Source: Paludibacter sp. UBA5753
GTDB taxonomy: Bacteria; Bacteroidota; Bacteroidia; Bacteroidales; Paludibacteraceae
Direction: 5' to 3'
Assembly (NCBI GenBank): GCA_002427615.1
Contig: DIFH01000047.1
Span: 6,589-31,897, forward strand
Length of the DNA: 25,309 bases
Shown: positions 17,503-25,272 of the stretch, piece after piece
Layout: the number at the start of each line of letters is the position of its first letter
How positions within the stretch are numbered: the stretch's first letter is position 1
Notes under the pieces: generated by a model
Databases searched by the model: none
What the model was told of the DNA's origin: nothing
Seen by the model: the letters and a program-made list of their open reading frames with translations, nothing else
Translations under genes and position numbers: made by a program

Positions 17503-17979
17503 ATGTCAAAATTAATTGAAAATATTTCCAGAATAACAATTTTGCTACTAGGCTTGGTATCAGCTATATTAGTTATACTGATCTACGTCGGGGGAAATGC
17601 AGAATCGTTAACCGTCGGGGGGGACGCTTTAACCGTTCCCAAATTTACCGATGCCCTCATATATTGGTGTTACTTCTTGGTAGCGCTAACAATCGGTATT
17701 ACTTTAACACTCACTCTTGTGGGTTTTGTAAAAAAACTGATTGAAAATACTGCCTCAGGTCTAAAATCACTGATTCCAATAGCAATAATCATCATTATTT
17801 TTGTAGTAGCCTGGTTACTGGGAAGTCCTGAAAAAATCTCTATTATCGGATACGAAGGAACAGATAACCAAGGAGCTTGGGCTCAATTCACCGATATGAT
17901 CATATATGTGATATATGCGTTATTCATCGGTGTTATAGCAACCATTGCAGGAGCAGGGATTTATACAAAAAGAAAATAA
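17503..17979 (+). CDS. Four-helix membrane protein of the ExbB-ExbD cluster
   Basis: I do not recognise a characterised family. The 158 residues predict four membrane helices (about 9-29, 49-75, 88-106, 130-153) joined by short loops, and a basic C-terminal tail (TKRK). There are no obvious catalytic residues. It begins 19 bases after exbB and ends 24 before the first exbD, so it is probably made with the motor and may be an accessory or regulatory membrane subunit. That role is an inference from position only. Confidence 0.75.
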   Translation: MSKLIENISRITILLLGLVSAILVILIYVGGNAESLTVGGDALTVPKFTDALIYWCYFLVALTIGITLTLTLVGFVKKLIENTASGLKSLIPIAIIIIIFVVAWLLGSPEKISIIGYEGTDNQGAWAQFTDMIIYVIYALFIGVIATIAGAGIYTKRK

Positions 17980-18003
17980 AACTCAGTTAGAATTATTTTT
18001 ATC

Positions 18004-18594
18004 ATGGGAAAGAAAAAAAGAAAAGCCGGCGAGATTAACTCAAGCTCAATGGCTGACATCGCGTTTTTGCTCTTGATCTTCTTCCTTGTAACCACATCAA
18101 TGAGTTCAAGTACGGGTTTGTCGAGAATCCTTCCGCCGCCTCTCCCGAAAGATCAGGTTGTACCGCCTGTCGACATTAACAAACGAAACCTTTTCGTTGT
18201 TAAGGTGAACAGCCAGAACCAATTGATGGTACAAGGAGAATTAATGGATATACGCGGGTTACGCGAAAAAGCGAAAGAGTTTATCAAAAACGAAGCTAAT
18301 CAGGATAATTTACCGGTAAGAACTTTGGTAGATATACCATTAATCGGTCTAATGGAAATTACAAAAGATCACGTTATCTCGCTTCAAAATGATGTCGATA
18401 CACAATATCAGGCATATATCGATGTACAGAATGAATTAGTGGCAGCATACAATGAACTTCGTAACGAATTATCGCAAGAAAAATTCGGTAAAAAATACAA
18501 TGAGCTTGACGAAGAACAACAAAAAGCTGTTAAGACTGCCTATCCGCAAAAAATTTCGGAAGCTGAACCAAAAAATTATGGAGGAGTAAAGTAA
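18004..18594 (+). CDS. exbD: ExbD/TolR-family biopolymer transport protein (first copy)
   Basis: The 196-residue protein has a short basic cytoplasmic N-terminus, then one membrane helix (about 17-35) with the essential-type aspartate D18 in SSMADIAFLLLIFF, and a periplasmic domain. In ExbD/TolR this Asp carries protons through the ExbB ring. It is longer than typical ExbD (about 140). The extra part is a charged, helix-prone C-terminal segment (about 120-180, rich in Q, N, E, L). It precedes the second exbD, which it overlaps by one base. Confidence 0.9.
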   Translation: MGKKKRKAGEINSSSMADIAFLLLIFFLVTTSMSSSTGLSRILPPPLPKDQVVPPVDINKRNLFVVKVNSQNQLMVQGELMDIRGLREKAKEFIKNEANQDNLPVRTLVDIPLIGLMEITKDHVISLQNDVDTQYQAYIDVQNELVAAYNELRNELSQEKFGKKYNELDEEQQKAVKTAYPQKISEAEPKNYGGVK

Positions 18595-19064
18595 TGGCAC
18601 AAATCAGAAAAGATAAAGACAGAGAAACGCCGGCGTTAGCTACCTCTTCATTACCCGATATTATTTTCATGTTCCTGTTCTTTTTTATGGCAGTTACTAC
18701 CATGAAGGAAGTTACATTTAAAGTAAGGGTATCACCTCCTATGGCGACTGAAGTAACGAAGTTGGAAAACAAATCGTTAACACGTTACATATATGTTGGG
18801 AAACCAATGGATCAATACAAAAAATCTTTTGGATCTGAAACTCGTATTCAGCTTGGCGATGCCTTTGCTGATGTTAACGAACTGGAAGAGTTTATTGTAA
18901 GCGAACGGAGTGCAATGAACGAAAACGATCAAAACTTAATGACTGTTTCGATTAAAGCAGATAAAGACACTAAAATGGGCGTAATAAACGATATTAAACA
19001 ATCGTTGCGTAGAGCTTATGCCTTAAAAATCGTTTATTCTGCAAATAAGCGTACAGCTCATTAA
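18594..19064 (+). CDS. exbD: ExbD/TolR-family biopolymer transport protein (second copy)
   Basis: The 156-residue protein is a second, divergent ExbD with membrane helix about 20-38 and channel aspartate D22 (SSLPDIIFMFLFFF). The ATG overlaps the previous stop codon (TAATG), and GGAGGAG at 18580-18586 gives it a Shine-Dalgarno-like site, so translational coupling is likely. Its periplasmic domain is of normal size. A strong terminator 22 bases after the stop ends the cluster; no tonB follows. Confidence 0.9.
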   Translation: MAQIRKDKDRETPALATSSLPDIIFMFLFFFMAVTTMKEVTFKVRVSPPMATEVTKLENKSLTRYIYVGKPMDQYKKSFGSETRIQLGDAFADVNELEEFIVSERSAMNENDQNLMTVSIKADKDTKMGVINDIKQSLRRAYALKIVYSANKRTAH

Positions 19065-19085
19065 ATTAATAAAGTTTATATCAAT

Positions 19086-19124
19086 AAAAAACCCCGTGAA
19101 AGTAAAATTTTCACGGGGTTTTTT
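19086..19124. terminator. Bidirectional intrinsic terminator after exbD
   Basis: CCCCGTGAAA (19092-19101) pairs perfectly with TTTCACGGGG (19109-19118), flanked by six A on the left and six T on the right. It should end the exbB-exbD transcript and could stop transcripts from the other side too. Confidence 0.93.
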
Positions 19125-19256
19125 ATTGAGTGGTAGAAACTCTCTTGACGAAATCAATTTACTACCATAAGCATCCCAAATCAGCCGGATTTTTTCACAA
19201 AAAAAATATCTATTTTAGCGAAAAAATTCCCTTTAAACGCAATACGTATAATTTCG

Positions 19257-19305
19257 AAAAAGACCACTTCGTATTCCGATAGTTATCGGGGTGAAGCGGT
19301 CTTTT
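19257..19305 (-). terminator. Terminator of the sdhCAB operon
   Basis: AAAGACCACTTC (19259-19270) pairs with GAAGCGGTCTTT (19293-19304) with one mismatch, and an inner CCGAT/ATCGG hairpin (19276-19289) extends the stem. On the minus strand the stem runs into TTTTT, so it is best placed to end the operon whose last gene stops at 19347. The 19125-19256 stretch between the two terminators shows nothing I can name. Confidence 0.75.
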
Positions 19306-19346
19306 AGTATCATGTTATTCACGGAGGAAAGTCCCTCCTGATACGA

Positions 19347-20102
19347 TTAATCCTTAAATTTAGCGCTTAAAAACTCGCGGTTCAAGCGAGCAATGTGCGA
19401 AATAGAAATCGCTTTCGGGCATTCAGCTTCGCAAGCGCCTGTGTTGGTACAGTTTCCAAATCCAAGTTCGTCCATTTTAGCCACCATAACTTTAGCACGG
19501 TGAGATGCTTCCACTTTTCCTTGCGGCAACAAAGCCATCTGGCTTACTTTAGCTGCCACAAACAACATGGCCGATCCGTTTTTACAAGCTGCCACACAAG
19601 CTCCGCAACCGATACATGATGCTGCATCCATGGCTTCGTCGGCAACTACCTTCGAAATTGGAATTGCATTTCCATCGGGAACACCCCCGGTGTTTACCGA
19701 AACATAACCCCCTGCCTGGATAATTTTATCAAAAGCGCCTCGGTCTACCATCAAATCTTTGATAACAGGGAAAGCTGCCGAACGCCAAGGTTCCACCGTA
19801 ATGGTTTCGCCGTCTTTGAAACGGCGCATGTGAAGTTGACAAGTGGTGGTTTCACCGTCCATTCCATGAGGATGTCCGTTGATATACAAGCTGCACATTC
19901 CGCAAATACCTTCGCGACAATCGTGGTCGAATGCGATTGGTTCTTTACGTTGTTTTATTAATTTTTCATTCAATACGTCCAACATTTCAAGGAAAGAACT
20001 GTCGGTCGACACATTGTCCATTTTATAAGTCACAAATTCACCTTTGGCTTTTGGACCGGCCTGACGCCATATTTTCAGCGTTACGTTTATATTTTTCTCC
20101 AT
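19347..20102 (-). CDS. sdhB: Succinate dehydrogenase/fumarate reductase iron-sulfur subunit
   Basis: The 251-residue protein carries electrons between the flavin subunit and the membrane cytochrome. The ferredoxin-type [2Fe-2S] site uses C62, C67, C70 and C88 (CREGICGMC). The [4Fe-4S] and [3Fe-4S] sites use C163, C166, C169, C173, C218, C224 and C228 (CIGCGACVAAC and CEAECPK). I start at ATG 20102 (MEKNINVTLKIWRQ), which matches Bacteroides FrdB; an upstream ATG at 20129 would add nine non-family residues. It is the last gene of the C-A-B operon. Direction (succinate oxidation or fumarate reduction) is undecided; in Bacteroidales the enzyme often works as fumarate reductase. Confidence 0.95.
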   Translation of the reverse strand: MEKNINVTLKIWRQAGPKAKGEFVTYKMDNVSTDSSFLEMLDVLNEKLIKQRKEPIAFDHDCREGICGMCSLYINGHPHGMDGETTTCQLHMRRFKDGETITVEPWRSAAFPVIKDLMVDRGAFDKIIQAGGYVSVNTGGVPDGNAIPISKVVADEAMDAASCIGCGACVAACKNGSAMLFVAAKVSQMALLPQGKVEASHRAKVMVAKMDELGFGNCTNTGACEAECPKAISISHIARLNREFLSAKFKD

Positions 20103-20191
20103 ATTATAAGCTCTCTTTAATTTCCCCAAAAAGGGAAAATGAAGTTAGTAACTTTATTTTAATAATGATAATAATTTATATATAAGCTCTT

Positions 20192-20227
20192 AAAGCCTCC
20201 CCCTCGGGGAGGTTGGCGGGGCTTTTT
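20192..20227. repeat. GC-rich palindromic element between sdhA and sdhB
   Basis: CCTCCCC (20196-20202) pairs with GGGGAGG (20206-20212) around CTC, inside outer arms AAAGCC and GGGCTTT. One end touches the sdhA stop codon. Its sequence style (CCAACCTCCCC-GAGGGG on the minus strand) matches the elements at 6974 and 12268. The rest of the 123-base sdhA-sdhB gap is AT-rich with a small TTTCCC/GGGAAA hairpin near 20111-20129. Confidence 0.6.
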
Positions 20228-22202
20228 ACGCTTTGTAATTGCGTTGTTGACGATGAATAAATTCGTAATCCAACGCTTCTTTAAGCAATGTAGGTTCTTC
20301 GCCATCACCATTGAATTTCCAACACGATGCAAATGAAAATTCCTCATCGTTACGAAGCGCTTCTCCATCCGGCGTCTGGTATTCTTCGCGGAAATGACCG
20401 CCACATGATTCTTCGCGCATCAACGCGTCGCGTGCCATTAGTTCGCCTATTTCGATAAAGTCGGCTACACGTAATGCTTTTTCGAGTTCTACATTCAAAT
20501 CGCCGCTCACCCCCGGCACATAAACGCGTGTCCAGAATTCGTGACGAACCTCCTTAATTTTTTCCAACGCCTGTTCCAAACCGGCTTTATTGCGTCCCAT
20601 TCCTACAAAATTCCACATGATCAATCCGAGTTCGCGGTGAATAGAATCAACCGACTTGTCGCCTTGGATTTTCATGATTTTTTCAATTTTTGCATGAACA
20701 GCTTTTTCGGCTTCAATAAATTCAGGTAAATCGGTACTCATACGGGGAACCTGGATCTGATCGGCTAAATAATTTTGAATAGTATAGGGCAGCACGAAGT
20801 ATCCGTCGGCCAAACCTTGCATCAATGCCGAAGCGCCCAGTCGGTTTGCCCCGTGATCAGAGAAGTTGGCTTCACCAATACAGAAAAGTCCTTTTACCGA
20901 TGTTTGTAGTTCATAATCAACCCAGATACCTCCCATGGTGTAGTGAATAGCCGGATAAATCATCATCGGAGTCTTATATGGATTTTCATCAACAATTTTA
21001 TCGTACATCTGGAACAAATTCCCGTAGCGGGCACGGATAGTATTTTCGCCCAGGCGTTCGATAGCCGTTGAAAAATCAAGATAAACAGCCAAACCGGTGT
21101 TTCCGACGCCAAAACCTGCATCGCAACGTTCTTTGGCAGCGCGTGAAGCCACATCACGTGGCACGAGGTTACCGAAAGCAGGATAACGACGTTCCAGGTA
21201 GTAGTCGCGTTCTTCTTCTTTTAAATCGGTTGGTTTCTTTTTTCCTGCCCGGATTGCTTCGGCATCTTCTTTTTTCTTGGGAACCCAGATACGGCCGTCG
21301 TTACGAAGCGACTCAGACATCAATGTCAGCTTCGATTGAAATTCGCCGTGAACAGGAATACAAGTCGGATGAATCTGAGCATAAGCAGGATTTGCAAAAT
21401 AAGCTCCTTTTTTATACATCTGAATAGCTGCCGAACCGTTCGAAGCCATAGCATTGGTCGAAAGGAAAAAGGTATTTCCGTAACCGCCCGACCCTACAAC
21501 CACAGCGTGGGCAAAGAAGCGTTCCACTTTACCCGTAACTAAGTTGCGGGCAATGATACCGCGGGCGCGGCCATCAATAACCACCACATCCAGCATTTCG
21601 TAACGGGAATATAATTTTACCGCACCTTTACCAATCTGGCGGCTTAATGCCGAATAAGCTCCAAGCAACAATTGTTGTCCGGTTTGTCCTTTCGCATAAA
21701 AAGTACGGGATACCTGAGCGCCGCCAAAAGAGCGGTTGTCCAACAAGCCTCCATATTCGCGGGCAAAAGGAACACCTTGTGCCACACATTGGTCGATAAT
21801 ATTGTTCGACACTTCAGCTAAACGGTATACATTAGCTTCACGGGCGCGGTAATCGCCGCCTTTAATTGTATCGTAGAAAAGGCGATAAACCGAGTCGCCA
21901 TCATTTTGATAATTTTTAGCAGCATTGATACCACCTTGTGCCGCAATGGAATGTGCGCGACGAGGTGAATCCTGAATACAAAAATTCAACACATTGAAGC
22001 CCAACTCGGCAAGCGAAGCCGCCGCCGAGGCTCCTGCCAAACCTGTTCCTACAACAATAATATCCAAGCGGCGTTTATTGGCAGGGTTTACTAATTTCTG
22101 ATGTGCTTTATAATTACTCCATTTTTCTGCCAAGGGTCCTTCCGGGATTCTGGCATCTATTTTATTTCCTTCTACCGCAGTAGATTCTTGTTTCTTTGTC
22201 AT
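20226..22202 (-). CDS. sdhA: Succinate dehydrogenase/fumarate reductase flavoprotein subunit
   Basis: The 658-residue catalytic subunit interconverts succinate and fumarate. The FAD-binding Rossmann motif GTGLAGASAA lies at residues 52-61. H84 in the RRAHSIAAQGGINAA stretch is the likely covalent FAD attachment site. Substrate-domain marks HPTC, HYTMGGIWVD and GANRLGASALMQGLADG follow, and the C-terminal domain has ESCGGHFREEYQTPDGEA. The length suits the Bacteroides/epsilon-type single-cytochrome enzymes. It follows sdhC by 37 bases and is separated from sdhB by a palindromic element. Confidence 0.97.
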   Translation of the reverse strand: MTKKQESTAVEGNKIDARIPEGPLAEKWSNYKAHQKLVNPANKRRLDIIVVGTGLAGASAAASLAELGFNVLNFCIQDSPRRAHSIAAQGGINAAKNYQNDGDSVYRLFYDTIKGGDYRAREANVYRLAEVSNNIIDQCVAQGVPFAREYGGLLDNRSFGGAQVSRTFYAKGQTGQQLLLGAYSALSRQIGKGAVKLYSRYEMLDVVVIDGRARGIIARNLVTGKVERFFAHAVVVGSGGYGNTFFLSTNAMASNGSAAIQMYKKGAYFANPAYAQIHPTCIPVHGEFQSKLTLMSESLRNDGRIWVPKKKEDAEAIRAGKKKPTDLKEEERDYYLERRYPAFGNLVPRDVASRAAKERCDAGFGVGNTGLAVYLDFSTAIERLGENTIRARYGNLFQMYDKIVDENPYKTPMMIYPAIHYTMGGIWVDYELQTSVKGLFCIGEANFSDHGANRLGASALMQGLADGYFVLPYTIQNYLADQIQVPRMSTDLPEFIEAEKAVHAKIEKIMKIQGDKSVDSIHRELGLIMWNFVGMGRNKAGLEQALEKIKEVRHEFWTRVYVPGVSGDLNVELEKALRVADFIEIGELMARDALMREESCGGHFREEYQTPDGEALRNDEEFSFASCWKFNGDGEEPTLLKEALDYEFIHRQQRNYKA

Positions 22203-22239
22203 AATTCAGTTTACTATTTTTAGAATTTACAATTAAGCA

Positions 22240-22908
22240 TTATGCGCCACATCCCAGTAAGTAATACACAGGAATTGACATAAACATCAATATCACAATG
22301 GTCGAAACAATGTTCGCAATCACCTTTACACGGGGCAACCAGGTTTTGTTGTTCAATCCCAGAGTTTGCAAAGCGCTCCAAACACCATGTGTCAAATGCA
22401 GCCACAATGCAACTAACCAAATGATATATATTACGCAATATACCCAGTTACTAAATAATCGGGCAACCCAATAAGCTCCATCGGCGGCTTTGTTCACATC
22501 GCCTAAGCCGGTAAGTTCCACAAATTGCATTTTGTACCAGAAATTGTACAAGTGCAATACCAGGAACCCCAACACGATGGCACCCAGCACCAACATGTTT
22601 CGCGATGCCCAATCCACCTCTTTTTGGCTCTTCTTTAAGGCATACTTTACAGCCCCGCGAGCACGCATATTTTGAAAAGTCAATAATAAGGCATACAGGA
22701 TATGAATTACAAAACCGGTAGCCAGTACGCCTGTACCTGCAACAGCATACCAATTGGCGCCCAAAAATTCACAAATCATGTTGTATCCTTCAGGCGAAAT
22801 AATCACCACGATATTCATGAGGCTGTGAAATAATAAAAATAACACCATGAATACACCCGTGATGCTCATAATGAACTTTCTCCCAATTGAGGAATCAATT
22901 AACCACAT
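22240..22908 (-). CDS. sdhC: Succinate dehydrogenase/fumarate reductase cytochrome b subunit
   Basis: The 222-residue membrane anchor predicts five helices (about 12-36, 55-79, 103-125, 152-176, 192-218). Histidines H28, H69, H119 and H171/H174 lie in helices one to four, fitting a two-haem, type B cytochrome in which one protein anchors the enzyme and reacts with quinone. No second anchor gene exists, as expected for this type. The N-terminus MWLIDSSIGRKFIMSITG is close to Bacteroides FrdC. It is first in the operon, behind a -7 element at 22951-22958. Confidence 0.94.
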   Translation of the reverse strand: MWLIDSSIGRKFIMSITGVFMVLFLLFHSLMNIVVIISPEGYNMICEFLGANWYAVAGTGVLATGFVIHILYALLLTFQNMRARGAVKYALKKSQKEVDWASRNMLVLGAIVLGFLVLHLYNFWYKMQFVELTGLGDVNKAADGAYWVARLFSNWVYCVIYIIWLVALWLHLTHGVWSALQTLGLNNKTWLPRVKVIANIVSTIVILMFMSIPVYYLLGCGA

Positions 22909-22950
22909 AGATTTTTGTTTTAATTAGTATAATAGTTATTTGTTTGTTTG

Positions 22951-22958
22951 CAAAAGTA
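22951..22958 (-). promoter_or_regulatory. -7 element for the sdhCAB operon
   Basis: On the minus strand this reads TACTTTTG, an exact TAnnTTTG. A clear -33 TTTG at the expected spacing is not seen. Transcription would begin near 22945, about 37 bases before the sdhC ATG. The 346-base gap up to miaB is otherwise AT-rich, apart from a GC-richer patch at about 23155-23235. Confidence 0.5.
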
Positions 22959-23201
22959 TCTTCAGTTCTTAAAATTTATAAGATTAAAGTATATCAAAAT
23001 ATTATAATATGTTATATATTAGATTTTTACCTAATTTTTTCATAAATCGTAATTTCAGCGCAAAATTAATCATTTCAACTGACATGACAAATTATTACGG
23101 AAAAATTTCTTTATTAAATACAAGTCCTTTATTTTGAACATCTTGAATAAACAGATATTCCTCAACAACTCCGAAACCAGCCGCGACTGAGAAACGCCAG
23201 A

Positions 23202-23224
23202 CCTGAAATCTGACTGCCGTCAGG
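23202..23224. repeat. Small inverted repeat downstream of miaB
   Basis: CTGAC (23210-23214) and GTCAG (23219-23223) form a short hairpin within a patch richer in G and C than its surroundings; CCTG and CAGG at its edges give an alternative pairing. There is no U-tract on the minus strand, so a terminator role for miaB is doubtful. Confidence 0.35.
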
Positions 23225-23254
23225 CAAACACGGAATTGTAACCACAAAACGCAA

Positions 23255-24625
23255 TTATCCAACCACTTCTCCTATCAGTGTTGCCGACGAAGCTGATAAA
23301 ATTCTCACTTGTATTATTTCACCTATTTTACGACCCTGGCGCGGGAAGATAACCACTTTGTTTTGCGAAGTACGACCAAACAACTGCTCTTTTGAACGTT
23401 TAGAGAATCCTTCGACCAAGACTTCGAAAGTTTTACCAATATCGCGCCGGTTACTTGCAAAAGACATTTCGTTTTGAAGAGCAATAATTTCGTTCAGCCG
23501 ACTTATTTTCGTTTCTTCCGGAACATTGTCGGGCATACGTTTAGCCGCAACGGTACCCGGACGCTCGGAATATTTAAACATGTACGACATATCAAACTGA
23601 ACTTCGCGCATCAAAGATAACGATTCCTGATGATCTTCTTCCGTTTCATCATGAAAACCGCAAAAAATATCCGTTCCTATCGAAGCATCCGGAATAATTC
23701 GGCGAATGGCTGCAATACGGTCGAGATACCATTCACGGGTATATTTTCGATTCATAAGTTTCAGTATTTTATTGCTTCCCGACTGAACCGGCAGGTGAAT
23801 AAAGCGGCAAAGATTCGGATATTTTGCAATGACCTCAAGCGTTTCGTCATTCATATCCCTGGGATGTGAAGTGGTAAAGCGTATACGCATATCCGGAGCG
23901 GCCTCAGCTACAATACTCAGCAATTCGGGGAAATAAATGGTTTGTCCGTCCTTTTCATATTTATATGAATTCACGGTTTGCCCGAGCAAGGTTATCTCTT
24001 TGTAGTTTTTGGCTTGTAAGTCGCGTATTTCGTTCAAAATACTTTCCACATCGCGGCTTCGTTCACGGCCACGCGTGTAGGGCACAATACAATAAGTACA
24101 AAATTTATCACAGCCCCGCATGATAGAAACAAACCCCGAAATAGAGGCGCCGATACGCGTCGGAAGTACATCTTTATAGGTTTCGGTTTTCGATAATTCC
24201 ACATTGATTGCTTTCTCTCCCGATTCGACGGAATTAATCAGGTTCGGTATATCGAGATACGCATCCGGTCCAACCACAATGTTTACGCCGTGATCAGTAA
24301 TCAGTTCATCTTTTACCCGTTCAGCCATACAGCCGAGAACTCCTACAATCAGTTTCTTGTTTTTGCGTTTCAAGGACTGAAAATATTGCAGGCGTTGGAT
24401 TATTTTTTGTTCGGCATTGTCGCGCACCGAACAAGTATTGACAAAAATGGCATTGGCTTCGGTAATCGTGTCGGTCAGTTCAAAGCCGTCCATTTGCATG
24501 ATCGAAGCCACTACTTCACTATCGGCTACATTCATTTGGCAGCCATAAGTTTCAATAAATAGTTTCTTGTCGTTCAGTTCGGATTTAGAGTCCGGCAAAA
24601 CGACTGTTTGTTCGTTTTTATTCAT
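23255..24625 (-). CDS. miaB: MiaB, tRNA-2-methylthio-N6-dimethylallyladenosine synthase
   Basis: MiaB adds a methylthio group to i6A37 of tRNAs reading U-starting codons. The 456 residues show all three family domains. The UPF0004 domain has cluster cysteines C29 (ETYGCQMN), C65 (NTCSVRDNA) and C99 (GVLGCMAERV). The radical-SAM domain has C172, C176 and C179 (GCDKFCTYC). A C-terminal TRAM domain spans about 390-455. NTCSVRDNAEQKI and the PYTRGRERSR stretch favour MiaB over its relatives RimO and MtaB. It appears to stand alone, with IS remnants upstream. Confidence 0.95.
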   Translation of the reverse strand: MNKNEQTVVLPDSKSELNDKKLFIETYGCQMNVADSEVVASIMQMDGFELTDTITEANAIFVNTCSVRDNAEQKIIQRLQYFQSLKRKNKKLIVGVLGCMAERVKDELITDHGVNIVVGPDAYLDIPNLINSVESGEKAINVELSKTETYKDVLPTRIGASISGFVSIMRGCDKFCTYCIVPYTRGRERSRDVESILNEIRDLQAKNYKEITLLGQTVNSYKYEKDGQTIYFPELLSIVAEAAPDMRIRFTTSHPRDMNDETLEVIAKYPNLCRFIHLPVQSGSNKILKLMNRKYTREWYLDRIAAIRRIIPDASIGTDIFCGFHDETEEDHQESLSLMREVQFDMSYMFKYSERPGTVAAKRMPDNVPEETKISRLNEIIALQNEMSFASNRRDIGKTFEVLVEGFSKRSKEQLFGRTSQNKVVIFPRQGRKIGEIIQVRILSASSATLIGEVVG

Positions 24626-24712
24626 CTTAAAATTTTAAATATGGGTGGTAATACAAAAAGCATTATGGTATAATATTCAATCAATCTTTTTGTTAGTGTA
24701 TTTTTAGCCATT

Positions 24713-24960
24713 ATGAAAACAGAGATTACACTAAAATGGCCTGATTGTTTGGGGGACAAATATAGTAAAAAATGGGAAGAAGAGTTGCCAAGTCCAGAAC
24801 TATATTTGTAAAGATGGTAGACATCAGTTTATAGGCGACCATGCATGAAAGATAATGGTTGTCATTCGGAGTTGTATCATAAGATAGCATTGATACTCGT
24901 TCGTAATGTTGGAATTAGCGAAACTAATCCTGAAATTTGTTTACAGATTTCTATTAATAA
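24713..24960 (+). pseudogene. Decayed IS1-family transposase (N-terminal part)
   Basis: Reading with two frame changes recovers the start of an IS1-type transposase. MKTEITLKWPDCLGDK is read from 24713. After an extra T at 24761 the frame continues IVKNGKKSCQVQNYICKD and then GRHQFIGDHA. After a missing base near 24846 it goes on GCHSELYHKIALILVRNVGIS. I know the intact family as CPDCLGDKIVKNGKK..QNYICKDCGRQFIGDHA..YKGCHSELYHKIALMLVRNVGI. Two zinc-finger cysteines are also damaged (a TGG codon at the first, and a disrupted CKDCG). The C-terminal DDE part is missing. GGTAATAC at 24647 could be the worn left end, but that is a guess. Confidence 0.75.
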
Positions 24961-24963
24961 TCC

Positions 24964-25065
24964 TGATATTCGTTCCATGGTCTCCTGTCCTTTTTCACAA
25001 CAAAGCAGTCCTGCTAAATACGCAACAGCTGTGCGCGTAATATCTACATCCTTTAAATAGTCCTG
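24964..25065 (-). pseudogene. Possible fragment of a second transposase, antisense
   Basis: On the minus strand, 25065 down to 24964 reads QDYLKDVDITRTAVAYLAG and then LLCCEKGQETMERIS. The pattern Y-x2-GLL...E-x-IA/S resembles the N-terminus of IS701/IS4-type DDE transposases. Stops close the frame on the upstream side and the resemblance is lost downstream, where the IS1 remnant begins. It is short and unverified. The alternative, an open plus-strand frame at 24845-25060, covers the same bases but looks like protein only over its IS1 part. Confidence 0.3.
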
Positions 25066-25205
25066 TAAAACAACTGATTATAAGCGTATTGACTGCATTT
25101 AATCGCCACTTTGCATACCTGTGTTTTGAAAATATTTTTTTTCTCTGTCCGTTTTGTTTTCATTATCAAAACATTTTGTAACTACTCAGCACCCTTTATT
25201 TTTAT

Positions 25206-25254
25206 ATTCTTTTGATTTTCAGTTCGACTTTGTCGAACTGAAAATCAAAAGGAT
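25206..25254. repeat. Long hairpin with 23-bp arms
   Basis: Arms 25206-25228 and 25232-25254 pair along their full length with a single G-T wobble, around a three-base loop TTT. The core is CAGTTCGAC/GTCGAACTG. Either strand would form a very stable stem. No long U-tract follows, so it looks more like a mobile or repeat-derived palindrome than a terminator. Confidence 0.85.
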
Positions 25255-25272
25255 GGAGGATTGTTTCATTAT

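Noticed and set aside
19321..19338. GGAGGAAAGTCC resembling the conserved start of RNase P RNA
   Set aside because: Only this short word matches. The following bases enter sdhB and no RNase P fold or 3' conserved region is present.
24845..25060. A 71-codon plus-strand open frame taken as a small gene
   Set aside because: Its first 35 codons are the middle of an IS1-type transposase in one of its shifted frames, and the rest looks like antisense of another fragment, so it is not a genuine gene.
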